Numbered from the stretch's first letter, positions 54,892-63,901 are shown. The stretch: 64,000 nt of DNA from an uncultured Coriobacteriaceae bacterium (GCA_902798915.1 CADBYM010000003.1:101344-165343); one strand, 5' to 3'. The notes: generated by a model not told the origin, from the sequence alone. Made by a program: numbers and translations.

Positions 54892-55344
54892 TTACCTGCC
54901 TTGCTTCGCCAACCAGCGGCGATGACTCACGACGCGCATCGCCGTCATCGAGCGGGGCTCGTCTGGGAAGACGACGACGTTTTGGGCGCCATTATTCCAG
55001 AGCTCAAGGACGTCTTCTGCCTCCTCGATCACGTTCTCGATGTCGATTTGGCCGTAGAGGCGCATGGGCAGGATGAACACGGGGATGCGCAGCTTACCCT
55101 GCTTGACGGCATCGCGCGCGGGATACTCCAGATGTGGACAGCACAGAGCCACGTCAACCTCGTCCTGACGTTCCTTGAGACTGCCGGAATGGAAGGCTGC
55201 CGACTCGCCCCACAGGGCAGAGAACGGGATGAACTCCAAGAACACGTCATCCTTGTGCTCGCTTTCGGCAAGTTGTTTGTTGAGGTGAGCGGCCATCGTG
55301 CTCGAAGAGAATCCCCCGCCACAGCAAATCGCAATCCGTAACAT
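54892..55344 (-). CDS. Lone PTS lactose/cellobiose-type IIB protein
   Basis: About 150 residues from ATG 55344 (a second ATG, 55353, is three codons upstream). MLRIAICCGGGFSSSTMAAHL is the IIB phosphoryl-cysteine loop (family form CSAGMSTS), here with two adjacent cysteines. A second CC (ALCCPHLEY) lies near the middle. Normal IIB-cellobiose proteins have about 100 residues; the last 45 here (WNNGAQNVVVFPDEPRS onward) are extra. No IIA or IIC is near. It may serve a permease elsewhere or act as a regulator. It lies downstream of the PucR-type gene on the same strand (127 bp). Confidence 0.75.
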   Translation of the reverse strand: MLRIAICCGGGFSSSTMAAHLNKQLAESEHKDDVFLEFIPFSALWGESAAFHSGSLKERQDEVDVALCCPHLEYPARDAVKQGKLRIPVFILPMRLYGQIDIENVIEEAEDVLELWNNGAQNVVVFPDEPRSMTAMRVVSHRRWLAKQGR

Positions 55345-55471
55345 GCCTTCCATCCTTTCTCGCCTTCCGCATACGCGCAGCCACTATTTCTATCTATTAT
55401 GAACAAGCCCATGCATAGGATATCGCAAGAACACGTGCCAGACGATACACCCGGCATCCAACGGGGCCCAA

Positions 55472-57088
55472 TCACTCCGTCACGTAATCGTTCGGATCGA
55501 TGAAGAAGCGCTCTCCCAACCCTTCGAGCACGCGAACCGTAAACGCAAGCGCCAGTCGGTCGTCCCCGTCTTTGAGGTCTAGAAAGAACAGCTCACGCAC
55601 CTTGTTCACGCGGTAGAAGTACGTGTTGCGGTGCACGTTGAGGGCGTCGGCCGCCTCGGCGGGACTTCCCGGATGGCTCACCGACATGATGGCGGTCTCT
55701 AGGTACTTTGTCCCATGCCTCTGATCGTAGACCTTCATGGCGATGACGCGCTTGTCGATGAGGGCATCCATCTTCTCGAACGATTTGGCGCTACAGGCCA
55801 TCACCGTGAAGCGATCCTCCCAAAAGTACCTGATGCGCCTTGTTTGACTCTCGCCCACCGCATCGAGCAGCTCCATGCATTGGGAGAAGCGTCCGGCCGT
55901 CATGCTGAGGGCCGTGAACGGTTCGCTCACATAGGCGTACATATCGTTGTGTTCGAGGACCGATCGGAACCGCCGGTTGAGCATGAGCAGCGTGCGTGCG
56001 CGCTCATAGTCGTCATAACCCACCGCCACGCTCCTACTCACGGGCACGATCACGGCGAGCACGTTGCCATCGACCGTCCACAAGCACCTATGGATGGCGT
56101 CGGACACCAACCTCCCCGCGCGCGTGTAGTAATCGGACCCCGCCCCGCGCTGTCCCACGACGGCAAGCATCACGTACGACTCTCCCAACGGGAGCTGCGT
56201 CAGGGCAACCTGCGAACGTATGGTCTCCTCATTTAGGAAGGTCCCACTTATGAGGTCACGCAGCACCGACGAGCCGGCGCCCACGCGCTCGCCCGCCACC
56301 CCCAGCCGCTCGACCATCACCCCAACCAGCGAGCCCGCATAATCGATGAGTTCCAAATCGGTGGGCGTTATGGGCTTCTCGTTCTCCAGCACGTCGAGGC
56401 GACCCACCTCCATCTGGTGCACGTACACGATGGAGTGGGCCCAGCGCTCCCCGAAGCGGGGGCTGGCGGTGAGCACGGCATGGCGCGACACGCGCACATC
56501 GTGGATAATTCCGTTGGACTCGAGCTCGGCGTTTACGCCATCCGAGAGATACCCGCACTCAATGACCTCCTCGACATCCGCGCGACCCTCGGGAATGGAA
56601 CCGGCATTGGCCAAGAGGCGATGGTCTGAGTTGGTGATGAGGAGCGGGTTTCCGATGATCGGCGCTGCCTTGTCTGCGAATTGCTGCAGGTCGTAGGAAT
56701 GCAGGAAGGCATCGTGCAGTCGCACACGGCGCAGCGAGAGCAACGCGCATTGCTCGGGAAGGCGCCGGAACGCATCGAGAAACTCATGGTAGGAACGTTC
56801 GCTCGTCACATACACGACCCCATGGGGCGGAACGCATACGTCGTCGAGTGACTCGTCATCGCCGAGGGGCACGTGCACCAGCAGCACACCCTCCTCGTAG
56901 CCGCGGTCGCGCTGCGCCGCGCTCTCTCCGAATCGGGCAAGCACGAGGATGGACGACACTTCGCTCGGAGCAGAGCCGACCGATGACATGCCCGACGTCC
57001 ACACTACGACGTCACGGTCGAGCAAACCCTCGTCCGTGACTGCGTGAGACGAGCATTCGAGCATACCGATGATAGTGCGAACGCGCAT
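55472..57088 (-). CDS. PucR/CdaR-type transcriptional regulator
   Basis: 538 residues from ATG 57088, preceded by GAAGGTCGTTTC. The N-terminus (1-100) resembles a PucR N domain, the middle (about 110-260) is GAF-like, and the C-terminus carries the HTH_30 of PucR proteins (SPAEAADALNVHRNTYFYRVNKVREL) followed by AFTVRVLEGL. Such regulators often control nitrogen, sugar-acid or amino acid catabolic genes. The downstream lone PTS IIB is the only nearby candidate target. Confidence 0.82.
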   Translation of the reverse strand: MRVRTIIGMLECSSHAVTDEGLLDRDVVVWTSGMSSVGSAPSEVSSILVLARFGESAAQRDRGYEEGVLLVHVPLGDDESLDDVCVPPHGVVYVTSERSYHEFLDAFRRLPEQCALLSLRRVRLHDAFLHSYDLQQFADKAAPIIGNPLLITNSDHRLLANAGSIPEGRADVEEVIECGYLSDGVNAELESNGIIHDVRVSRHAVLTASPRFGERWAHSIVYVHQMEVGRLDVLENEKPITPTDLELIDYAGSLVGVMVERLGVAGERVGAGSSVLRDLISGTFLNEETIRSQVALTQLPLGESYVMLAVVGQRGAGSDYYTRAGRLVSDAIHRCLWTVDGNVLAVIVPVSRSVAVGYDDYERARTLLMLNRRFRSVLEHNDMYAYVSEPFTALSMTAGRFSQCMELLDAVGESQTRRIRYFWEDRFTVMACSAKSFEKMDALIDKRVIAMKVYDQRHGTKYLETAIMSVSHPGSPAEAADALNVHRNTYFYRVNKVRELFFLDLKDGDDRLALAFTVRVLEGLGERFFIDPNDYVTE

Positions 57089-57339
57089 GAAACGACCTTC
57101 TTTGGGTACTGCACTGTTGCACAATCATACTACCGCGCGCTCCTCGCAGGTTTGAGAACACACCCATGGGAATCCGCAGCGCGTTGACAGACGGCGAGGA
57201 GGCGTTGACCGATGTGGGCGAGCATGCAAGCAGTCGCACGAGTATTCGCCTTTTCTAGATTGTCGCTTATTGCGAGGTACATCATTCCACGAAAAGAGAA
57301 ACGATGTGAACAACGATTCCTTCGAATAGCAAGGCTCAC

Positions 57340-57582
57340 ATGGACGACATCGACATTCGCATGCGCATCGGCCTCCGCATCAAGCAGCTGCGTGCGCACG
57401 CAAATCTCACTCAGGACAAACTTGCGTACTCCATCGACCTCTCCCGTTCGTACCTTGCCGAAATCGAGACCGGCAAGCGCAACGTCTCCATGGTCAACAT
57501 TGAACGGATTTGCCATGGCCTCGGCGTCAGCCTTGAGGAATTCTTCACTGACGAGCTGTTCTCGCACGCAAACAATCGATGA
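57340..57582 (+). CDS. Small XRE-family DNA-binding protein
   Basis: 80 residues that are essentially one helix-turn-helix: IGLRIKQLRAHANLTQDKLAYSIDLSRSYLAEIETGKRNVSMVNIERICHGL with a short tail (SLEEFFTDELF). It resembles single-domain SinR/Cro-like repressors. It stands alone with no obvious partner. The Shine-Dalgarno is weak (AAGG before ATG 57340). Confidence 0.8.
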   Translation: MDDIDIRMRIGLRIKQLRAHANLTQDKLAYSIDLSRSYLAEIETGKRNVSMVNIERICHGLGVSLEEFFTDELFSHANNR

Positions 57583-57636
57583 TGAACTCCCCCGCTCTGG
57601 CGCCACCGCTCACTGAGCATACGCGATGCCGACGGT

Positions 57637-57665
57637 CGGCGCATTAGCTGCCAGCTAATGCGCCG
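57637..57665. terminator. Perfect hairpin overlapping the MBL gene stop codon
   Basis: CGGCGCATTAGCTG (57637-57650) and CAGCTAATGCGCCG (57652-57665) are exact complements around one base. The stop codon of the minus-strand MBL gene (57655-57657) lies inside the right arm. It separates the convergent XRE and MBL genes and is probably a bidirectional terminator. Confidence 0.65.
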
Positions 57666-58497
57666 AGTGCTCTCGCCGTGACCCTGGGGCACACGGGCCT
57701 ATGAGCGCACGAAACCTTGGCCCGTTTACGTCGTCCGTGTCGCAGGGCGCAAAGTGAATCGTGCCCACGAAGTCAGGAAGCAGCATATGCTGCCACGTCA
57801 CCCCTCGGTCGGTAAGCGCATGCTCGGCACAGGCGTCAAAACTCGGCAGCGAAGCGCGCGAGAACGCGACGTCGTGATGGCCGGTGTAGAAGCGGTCGAA
57901 CGGCAGGTCGGCCATCTTTGCGAGCGTCTGCCGATACGCCTCGATGCCAAGGCTCTCGTTGAAGAACAGGCACATGATGGGCGTGACCGCATCGCCCGAG
58001 AGCAGCACCCGATGCTCGCGGACCAAATAACCCAACGAACCGGGTGTGTGTCCTGGCAGGGCAACGACCTCAACGGTTAGACCGCCAAGGTCAAACAGGT
58101 CGCCCTCGCCAACCTCAAGCACACGCGGGCGCCGGCCATCGCGAAGCGCCCATGGAGTCGCCTCGTCACATGTGCCGCGTCGAACCAGCTGCGGATACAC
58201 CGTGCGCGCATTTTGGGCCTCCTCATCCCAACGATCGCCTTCGAGTGATGACATGCGCACCTCGTCGAAGAAGTACGAGCCACCGATATGGTCATAGTGA
58301 GAGTGCGTGAGCAGTACCGTGAGGGGCAACTCGGTTATTCCTCGCACGAACGTGCGCAGGTCACCGTAGCCTCCACACGCATCGACAAGCACGGCCGCCC
58401 GCTCTCCCACGACGAGGTAAGCCCGGTCGCCCAGAACGTCAGTGATTTGATATAGACACCGTTCAATTCTGCTCGCCGTATACGGCTGCTTCACCAT
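57655..58497 (-). CDS. Metallo-beta-lactamase-fold hydrolase
   Basis: 280 residues from ATG 58497, behind AAGGAGGTCTC. The zinc motif THSHYDHIGG, the second His in LPGHTPGSLGYLV, the bridging Asp region LLSGDAVTP and a late TGHHDVAFS histidine give a complete binuclear site. The family covers glyoxalase II, lactonases and others, and substrate cannot be read from sequence. It is a single gene flanked by a hairpin. Confidence 0.86.
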   Translation of the reverse strand: MVKQPYTASRIERCLYQITDVLGDRAYLVVGERAAVLVDACGGYGDLRTFVRGITELPLTVLLTHSHYDHIGGSYFFDEVRMSSLEGDRWDEEAQNARTVYPQLVRRGTCDEATPWALRDGRRPRVLEVGEGDLFDLGGLTVEVVALPGHTPGSLGYLVREHRVLLSGDAVTPIMCLFFNESLGIEAYRQTLAKMADLPFDRFYTGHHDVAFSRASLPSFDACAEHALTDRGVTWQHMLLPDFVGTIHFAPCDTDDVNGPRFRALIGPCAPGSRREHSAH

Positions 58498-58608
58498 GAG
58501 ACCTCCTTGGCATGTGGGTGTCGTCTTGCGGTACCAAGCGGCGATCGGCACGCAAAAGCAGGCCCTGAGGGCCTGCGGGTCAAGGACGAACTGCCTGCCC
58601 GCCCCGCC

Positions 58609-59115
58609 TCACATGCGCGGCGCGGAATCGTTGCAGACGTTGCGCGCGATCTTTTCGGCCCGCGGAGCCCAGAAGAACGCTATGGCAAAGCCCACGAGCC
58701 AGCAGGGCACGAAGCCACCGAGCAGTGCCGGCAGGTACGCAGCCATCGGCGCACCGCCCAAAACGACGGCGTTGACATAGGTGAGGATGACCGAATTGGC
58801 GATGACGTACACCGTGTTGATGACAGCGGACATGAGAAGCCCAAACTTGATGCCGTCACGCGGCGTAACGCCGAACCTGCCCGCGAAGGACATGCCCCAC
58901 TTGGGCGCGGGCACGAGCATGCCCACAAAGAACGAAATCACATAGGACAGGGGGATGTTGATTGAGACCGAGCGCATGAGTGCGGGCATGAATGCCTCTT
59001 GCGGAATGCCGGCTCTGCTCAGGCCTATCCAGCTCGCCACAAAGGACATGCAAATGGCCATGGGGATGTTGGTGAGAAGCACATTGACGAGCCTGGTCTT
59101 TGGTTGCATGGGCAT
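58609..59115 (-). CDS. Four-helix membrane protein, possibly DUF2798-like
   Basis: 168 residues with four hydrophobic helices arranged as two similar halves (VLLTNIPMAICMSFVASWI with LSYVISFFVGMLVP, and LLMSAVINTVYVIANSVILTY with PCWLVGFAIAFFWAP). This is the layout of DUF2798 membrane proteins, though the match is only by pattern. No function is known. The start at 59115 has AGAGAGG ten bases upstream. It has a separate spacer of about 155 bp from pta. Confidence 0.6.
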   Translation of the reverse strand: MPMQPKTRLVNVLLTNIPMAICMSFVASWIGLSRAGIPQEAFMPALMRSVSINIPLSYVISFFVGMLVPAPKWGMSFAGRFGVTPRDGIKFGLLMSAVINTVYVIANSVILTYVNAVVLGGAPMAAYLPALLGGFVPCWLVGFAIAFFWAPRAEKIARNVCNDSAPRM

Positions 59116-59270
59116 TGGTCACTACCTCTCTTTGGCCCAACGAGCCTGTTGAACACATCCATGGCATTACTGGCATACCTTACACCCGCAAGCATGGCAA
59201 TTGCAAATGCCCGCCTTCATGGGCAAAGCCGAGATGATTGTCGCACCCAGCAGGTCTTCCCTGCCGCGCG

Positions 59271-60278
59271 CTACTCCCCCTTTAGTGCTTGACTGCGCAC
59301 ACAGCTCATCACGACATCGCACACGAGTTCGGAGACCGACGCCGAGCGCGAGCAGTCGCATACGATCTTCTTGAAACCTTGGAGCATGGGTCCGTAGGCG
59401 TCGGCATGCGCGAAGTTCTGCACGAGCTTGAGGCCGATATTGCCAACGTTGATGTCGGGGCAGATAAGCACGTTTGCCTTACCGGCAACGGATGACTCGC
59501 GCCCGACCTTCTTCGCCGCAATCTCGGGACAGATAGCGGAATCGAGTTGGAACTCGCCATCAATCTTGAGGTCCGGACGACGACCCTGCGCTACCTTGAC
59601 GGCTCCGCGCACCTTCTCGACCAGCGGACCCTCGGCGGAACCGTCGGTGGAGTACGAGAGTATGGCGACGCGCGGCTCCCAGCCCATGAGCCCCTGCACG
59701 GTCTCGGCCGCCGAGATGGCAATTGATGCGAGCTGCTCGGGATCGGGATCGATGCACACGGTCGCATCACCAAAGCCGAGCAGAGAGCCTTCGCTCCCCT
59801 CCCAGCCGGGGATGCTAAAGATGCCGAGACTCGAGACGGTGTCGACGCCCTCGGCCAGGCCCACGATGGTCTGTCCGCCAATGATTACGTCACTGATGGA
59901 GCAGTCAATGCCGCCGAAGGTGATGTCGGTATCGCCAATTCGCTGCATCATGAGGGCGCGGTCCATCGCACGCTTGGCACGACGACGCACGCCTTTGGCA
60001 CGGAACGGGCAGTCGGGGATAACCTCGAAGCGCTGAGCGAATGCCTCGTTGGCCTCGGCGTCGGTGATGTCGACGACCTTAATGTTCTCCAGATTGACGC
60101 CGACCTCCCCGGCAACCTTAACGAGCTTGGCTCCATCACCCACAAGAAAGCACTTGGCCAGCCCAGCCTCGATGACCTCTCCCACCGTCTCCATCATCTT
60201 GGGATTGCAGCCCTCAAAGAAGGCGACCTTTTGCGGGTTGGCGGCCGCGCGCTCACGCAGCTGCTCCATAAGGTCCAT
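59271..60278 (-). CDS. pta: Phosphate acetyltransferase
   Basis: Converts acetyl-CoA and phosphate to acetyl-phosphate, feeding ATP formation through acetate kinase (not in the window). The 335 residues are the short, single-domain Pta: KVAFFEGCNPKMMETV, FGGIDCSISDVIIGGQ, AILSYSTDGSAEGPLVEKV, and the C-terminal signature GKANVLICPDINVGNIGLKLVQ. Phosphotransbutyrylase shares the fold, but the sequence pattern suits Pta better. Confidence 0.9.
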   Translation of the reverse strand: MDLMEQLRERAAANPQKVAFFEGCNPKMMETVGEVIEAGLAKCFLVGDGAKLVKVAGEVGVNLENIKVVDITDAEANEAFAQRFEVIPDCPFRAKGVRRRAKRAMDRALMMQRIGDTDITFGGIDCSISDVIIGGQTIVGLAEGVDTVSSLGIFSIPGWEGSEGSLLGFGDATVCIDPDPEQLASIAISAAETVQGLMGWEPRVAILSYSTDGSAEGPLVEKVRGAVKVAQGRRPDLKIDGEFQLDSAICPEIAAKKVGRESSVAGKANVLICPDINVGNIGLKLVQNFAHADAYGPMLQGFKKIVCDCSRSASVSELVCDVVMSCVRSQALKGE

Positions 60279-60656
60279 GATGCGCTCCTCTCGGTCGTGC
60301 GACTACGTAGTGCAAGACGTAAGCATTCTTGCAGGGAAAGCACCCTCAATCCATGGGTACCGCACCAAGAAAAGCACGGCTCGTCTGGCTGCTTCTTGTG
60401 ACGATGCACAAGTTGGCGTGGGCCCACACGAGGCCGTCGGAAACAACTCACAAGGAACGGCCCCACGCGGCGCATAGGGGTACCATAACACATAAGCTGC
60501 TACGCGGCTTGCCGCCGCAAGCGGCTGTGTCTCGTGTTCCGCCAAAAGCCACACCTACGACTCTTAGGAATAGCCTGAAGATTCTCTTTTGCGCTCCCAC
60601 TGTCCTAGCGAATAAGGCATCATGGCAAGGACAGATAGCTCGAGAAGGGGGGCACC
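60279..60656. other. Divergent intergenic region between pta and msrA
   Basis: 378 bp with the start signals of both genes. Perfect inverted repeat CTTGTG/CACAAG with a 6-bp spacer (60395-60412), followed by the palindrome CGTGGGCCCACACG region (60417-60430), could be regulatory sites. I see no gene and no convincing promoter hexamers. Confidence 0.35.
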
Positions 60657-61193
60657 ATGAGCGTCGTACAGACCATCTACCTTGCCGGCGGCTGCTTTTG
60701 GGGCGTGGAGGAGCTCTTCCGACAGATTCCGGGCGTCATATCGACCCAAGCTGGCTATGCCAACGGCATACTGACTACCGACGTCACGTATGAGCGCGTC
60801 TGCCAAGGAGACACGGGCTTTCGCGAGACAGTGCGCGTGAGCTTCGACCCAACGGTCGTGGCACTCGGGCGATTACTCTGGGCCTATTTCCAAGTCATTG
60901 ACCCAACCATCGAGAACCGCCAAGGCAATGACGTGGGCACGCAGTACCAGGCGGGCATCTACTGGGAAGCGGGCGATGTGGGGCTGGGGACGATCATAAG
61001 GCGTATCGCAGACGAAGAGCGTGCGCGCGTGGAGGCGCAGCGACTCCCCTTCCGCGTGGAGGTCCAAGAGCTTGCGAGCTTCTTTGCGGCCGAAGCGTAC
61101 CACCAGCACTATCTGATCAAGAACCCGGGCGGATACTGCCACATCGCGCCTCTCGAGATGCGCACGGTACTTGCCGCGCTTGCGAAGGGATAA
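60657..61193 (+). CDS. msrA: Peptide methionine (S)-S-oxide reductase
   Basis: Repairs oxidised methionine, using thioredoxin-type reductants. 178 residues from ATG 60657 behind AGAAGGGGGG. It has the catalytic GGCFWGVEELF, GYANG, EVVRVSFDPTVV-like strand (here ETVRVSFDP), DVGTQYQAGIY, and YHQHYLIKNPGGYCHI with a recycling cysteine near the end. No MsrB domain is fused. It converges with the SpoIIE-type gene with a 15-bp gap. Confidence 0.95.
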   Translation: MSVVQTIYLAGGCFWGVEELFRQIPGVISTQAGYANGILTTDVTYERVCQGDTGFRETVRVSFDPTVVALGRLLWAYFQVIDPTIENRQGNDVGTQYQAGIYWEAGDVGLGTIIRRIADEERARVEAQRLPFRVEVQELASFFAAEAYHQHYLIKNPGGYCHIAPLEMRTVLAALAKG

Positions 61194-61208
61194 TCGCCGC
61201 AACGGTCG

Positions 61209-63170
61209 CTACAGGAAGAACGTCATTCTCAAGACGTTCTTGCCGTCCTCGTATGCATAGGCAACCTCATCGCAGGGCTGCTTAAGGAACGAGATTCCCA
61301 TTCCGCCAAACTCAAGGTCCTCGAACTCGAAGCCGCCGCTCTCATAGGCAAGCGGGTCGAAGGGCGTGCCATCATCTGCCATGCATACCATGAGCCGATC
61401 GTCGGTGCGCGCAATCTCGAACTCGGTGAAGCTGGCGCCAGAATAGCTTGTCACATTTGCAAATCCCTCGTCGCAGGCAAGCACCGCACGCTTTAAGAGG
61501 CCGTCATTGCCATCGCAGAACTCCTCCAGATGCTGACGTACCTCCGCGAAGGATGCGAACTCAGGCTCAACCGTCGCCTTCCAAACGCGTCCGTCGCGCT
61601 CTTTGGCAAAGAGTGAGACCAGTGTCAAGTCGTCGAACTGCTCGGCCTCGCCGGTAAAGGCATCAACTGCGCTTACGATTGCCTCAATCGCGTCCTGAGC
61701 CCCATGGGCATCCGCAGCCGCCCGTAGAAGACGCTCCTCCCCAAAGAACTCATGCAGCGGGTTGTTTGCCTCCGTGGTTCCATCGGTATAGAAGACGATG
61801 CCGTCACCAGACTTGAGCACGCAGGTCTCGTTCACGATGCCCGCATCCTCAAAGAGGCCGATCGCAATGCCAGGATCAGGGTCAAGAAAACCGCTCCCCA
61901 CCACTAGGGGCGGCATATGTCCGGCATTTGCAAGGGTAAGCGTGCCGGTAATGGGGTCGAATATGGCAGCAATGACCGTCACGAACATGTTCTCTGGGTT
62001 GTTGCTCACAACAGTGTCGTTTGCCTCATTGAGTGCTTGTGCAGGGTCCTTCTCTTTGTCCAGCTTCTCGTGCGGCAGCGTCATGAACATGGACATGAAC
62101 AATGCGGCGCTTATCCCCTTGCCCGAGACGTCGGCGTTAACGAGTGCAACCCTTCCGTCATCAAGCTCCAACACATCGTAGAAGTCTCCCCCCACGATGC
62201 GAGCGGTGCGAGCCGATGCGTATACCTCGTATCCCGCGCCCGCAAGATGCTTGGAGGTCGGCACCAGCCCCTCCTGGATTCTTTTAGCAACCTGCAGCTC
62301 CGTCAACGTGGCAACATGCTCTTCAGTCATCTCCTTGATTCTTTGCACGCCTTGCTCAATGTCCATCGTCATCTGATTGAACGTAAGGGCGATTTCGCCG
62401 ATTTCATCTTCTCTTTTGATTTGCAGTCTGTCTTTGGCAAAGCCGTCCGCCGCAAAAGCACGCATATGCGACGTCACCTCTTGAATTGGCTTTACCACGT
62501 TGCGTCTTAGCAAGATGATCTCGGCTGCGGCTATGCATAGGAGGAACAAGAAGATGAACAGGGCAAAGTGCCAAATGCGCGCACCGATCAAGTCATAATA
62601 GATTGATACGCTCTGATCGATACCAATGATTGCCTGGCCTTCGTTGTCGGGCAGATCCACCGCACGATACCAACAAAAGTGCCTACCAAACTCGTTGTCG
62701 GACACTTCCGGCCAGCTGGATTCTTCCCCATTGAGCACCCGCAGCTCAGCTGAATCGATGGGAGCCGTAGAGACGGCGCCTAAGCTCCGCTCACCGCGCA
62801 GCAACGCATCTTCACGATCGTCGCTGGCAGCGGAGAGGAGGAACGTACGCTGAGTTCGTTCCGGATTGATGGTGTACAGGTATCCGCAGTCAACGTCGTA
62901 AAAGATCACAAACTGCCGCAGAGCCTCCCGAATCTCCTTGTACGTGACGCTGTCCGCAGACGAGAAGGGCTCGTCGTATGTGCCATCCCGAAACACATCA
63001 TCCAACAGAATCTCTGCCTGACCGGTTATTGCTAACCCGTATTCGTTGAATGATGTTATGCTGCTTGCGTAGGCGGACAGCACCGTTAACGCGCCCACCA
63101 CAAGGAAGGCGAGCATCGTTCCAACGGCAAAGCTGGTGAGAATCGAATGACGCGGTTTGTCCCTTGCCAT
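61209..63170 (-). CDS. Membrane SpoIIE-type phosphatase with HAMP and fused RsbW-like domain
   Basis: 653 residues: a short basic start, TM1 (about 15-36), an extracytoplasmic sensor region (40-195), TM2 (about 203-225), HAMP (about 226-285, NVVKPIQEVTSHMRAFA), PP2C/SpoIIE (ARTARIVGGDFYDVL; NADVSGKGISAALFM; LANAGHMPP; FYTDGTTEA), and a C-terminal HATPase_c_2 (LACDEGFANVTSYSG; MADDGTPFDP; GGMGISFLKQ). The STAS gene ends one base before its start codon, so the pair is cotranscribed. The STAS protein is the expected substrate of both the phosphatase and the kinase-like domain. Confidence 0.9.
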   Translation of the reverse strand: MARDKPRHSILTSFAVGTMLAFLVVGALTVLSAYASSITSFNEYGLAITGQAEILLDDVFRDGTYDEPFSSADSVTYKEIREALRQFVIFYDVDCGYLYTINPERTQRTFLLSAASDDREDALLRGERSLGAVSTAPIDSAELRVLNGEESSWPEVSDNEFGRHFCWYRAVDLPDNEGQAIIGIDQSVSIYYDLIGARIWHFALFIFLFLLCIAAAEIILLRRNVVKPIQEVTSHMRAFAADGFAKDRLQIKREDEIGEIALTFNQMTMDIEQGVQRIKEMTEEHVATLTELQVAKRIQEGLVPTSKHLAGAGYEVYASARTARIVGGDFYDVLELDDGRVALVNADVSGKGISAALFMSMFMTLPHEKLDKEKDPAQALNEANDTVVSNNPENMFVTVIAAIFDPITGTLTLANAGHMPPLVVGSGFLDPDPGIAIGLFEDAGIVNETCVLKSGDGIVFYTDGTTEANNPLHEFFGEERLLRAAADAHGAQDAIEAIVSAVDAFTGEAEQFDDLTLVSLFAKERDGRVWKATVEPEFASFAEVRQHLEEFCDGNDGLLKRAVLACDEGFANVTSYSGASFTEFEIARTDDRLMVCMADDGTPFDPLAYESGGFEFEDLEFGGMGISFLKQPCDEVAYAYEDGKNVLRMTFFL

Positions 63171-63171
63171 G

Positions 63172-63435
63172 CTATGAGATGTTGAGGCGCTTATCGAATC
63201 CCGCCATGTGGAAGACCTGCATTACCTCAGGCATGACGTTTCGCACCAATAACTTGCCCTTCATCTTCTTGTGCGCAGATACAACCTGGCGCAAGCCAGC
63301 TGAAGAGATGTACTCGAGGTTCTCCAAGTCAAGCACAAGCTCGGAGCACGACTCATCGAGGTTGTTGAGCGCTTCGGCAAGTTGCGGCGCACCAGAAGTG
63401 TCAAGCCACCCGTCAAGCGATGGTAGTCGTAGCAT
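63172..63435 (-). CDS. STAS-domain anti-sigma-factor antagonist, 5' end apparently frameshifted
   Basis: The 87-residue frame from ATG 63435 (MLRLPSLDGWLDTSGAPQL) holds a STAS domain with the phospho-serine motif EYISSAGLRQVVSAH, the RsbV/SpoIIAA class, and ends at the SpoIIE-type gene. This start has no Shine-Dalgarno and lacks the first STAS strand. In another frame, ATG 63460 behind GAGAGGAG encodes MTIATTTNDATTTI and then a stop (63413-63415), exactly where the STAS frame reads LDGWLDTSGAP. A one- or two-base change near 63413-63425 would fuse them into a normal STAS start. A sequencing error, a mutation or a recoding event are all possible. Confidence 0.78.
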   Translation of the reverse strand: MLRLPSLDGWLDTSGAPQLAEALNNLDESCSELVLDLENLEYISSAGLRQVVSAHKKMKGKLLVRNVMPEVMQVFHMAGFDKRLNIS

Positions 63436-63593
63436 CGTTCGTTGTCGTGGCGATTGTCATCCCATGCATGCTCCTCTCGGCGGTCTATTGCCCAATTGTA
63501 GCGTTCCGCGCAAAGCGTGACAGCCCTCAAAGTGGCGTGCGGCCGTCAGCATCGCCACGAGGTAGCGGCGAGGAAGCCAGCACATGCCGACGC

Positions 63594-63851
63594 CTATTCA
63601 AGAGCATCTATCTTCGTCAGCTCACCGATCAGCCAGTCCACGTCGCCCTCGATCGCCCCTTCCGGATCATCAAAGCGCTCATGAAGTGCGGCAACGAGCG
63701 AATCCCTCGTGGCACCCTCGCGCAGCAATCCGAGCATCACGCCGAGCGTGGCGTTCCCTTGCACGATCCCAGCCCAATCGCTGTCTCCAGTCGGCACCAA
63801 GACCGACATGCCTCCCGCGTCATGTGCCACGAAGCACTTCTTCAACCTCAC
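63594..63851 (-). CDS. PqqD-family protein
   Basis: 85 residues from GTG 63851, preceded by GGGGGATGCAAC. The PqqD pattern is visible: VAHDAGGMSVLVPTGDSDWAGIVQGNATLGVMLGLLREGAT, then LVAALHERFDDPEGAIEGDVDWLIGELTKIDAL. PqqD proteins are peptide-binding (RRE-type) chaperones that present precursor peptides to modifying enzymes, and stand-alone homologues occur in many RiPP loci. It lies 50 bp downstream of the short acidic-tailed peptide gene at the right edge, on the same strand. Confidence 0.82.
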   Translation of the reverse strand: MRLKKCFVAHDAGGMSVLVPTGDSDWAGIVQGNATLGVMLGLLREGATRDSLVAALHERFDDPEGAIEGDVDWLIGELTKIDALE

Positions 63852-63901
63852 GTTGCATCCCCCATCGCGCTACGACAACATGCACAAAACATAGCCCGGC
63901 A

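Noticed and set aside
63261..63530. Alternative 89-codon frame over the STAS gene start
   Set aside because: Its translation past the first codons has no STAS features; the conserved serine motif is in the other frame.
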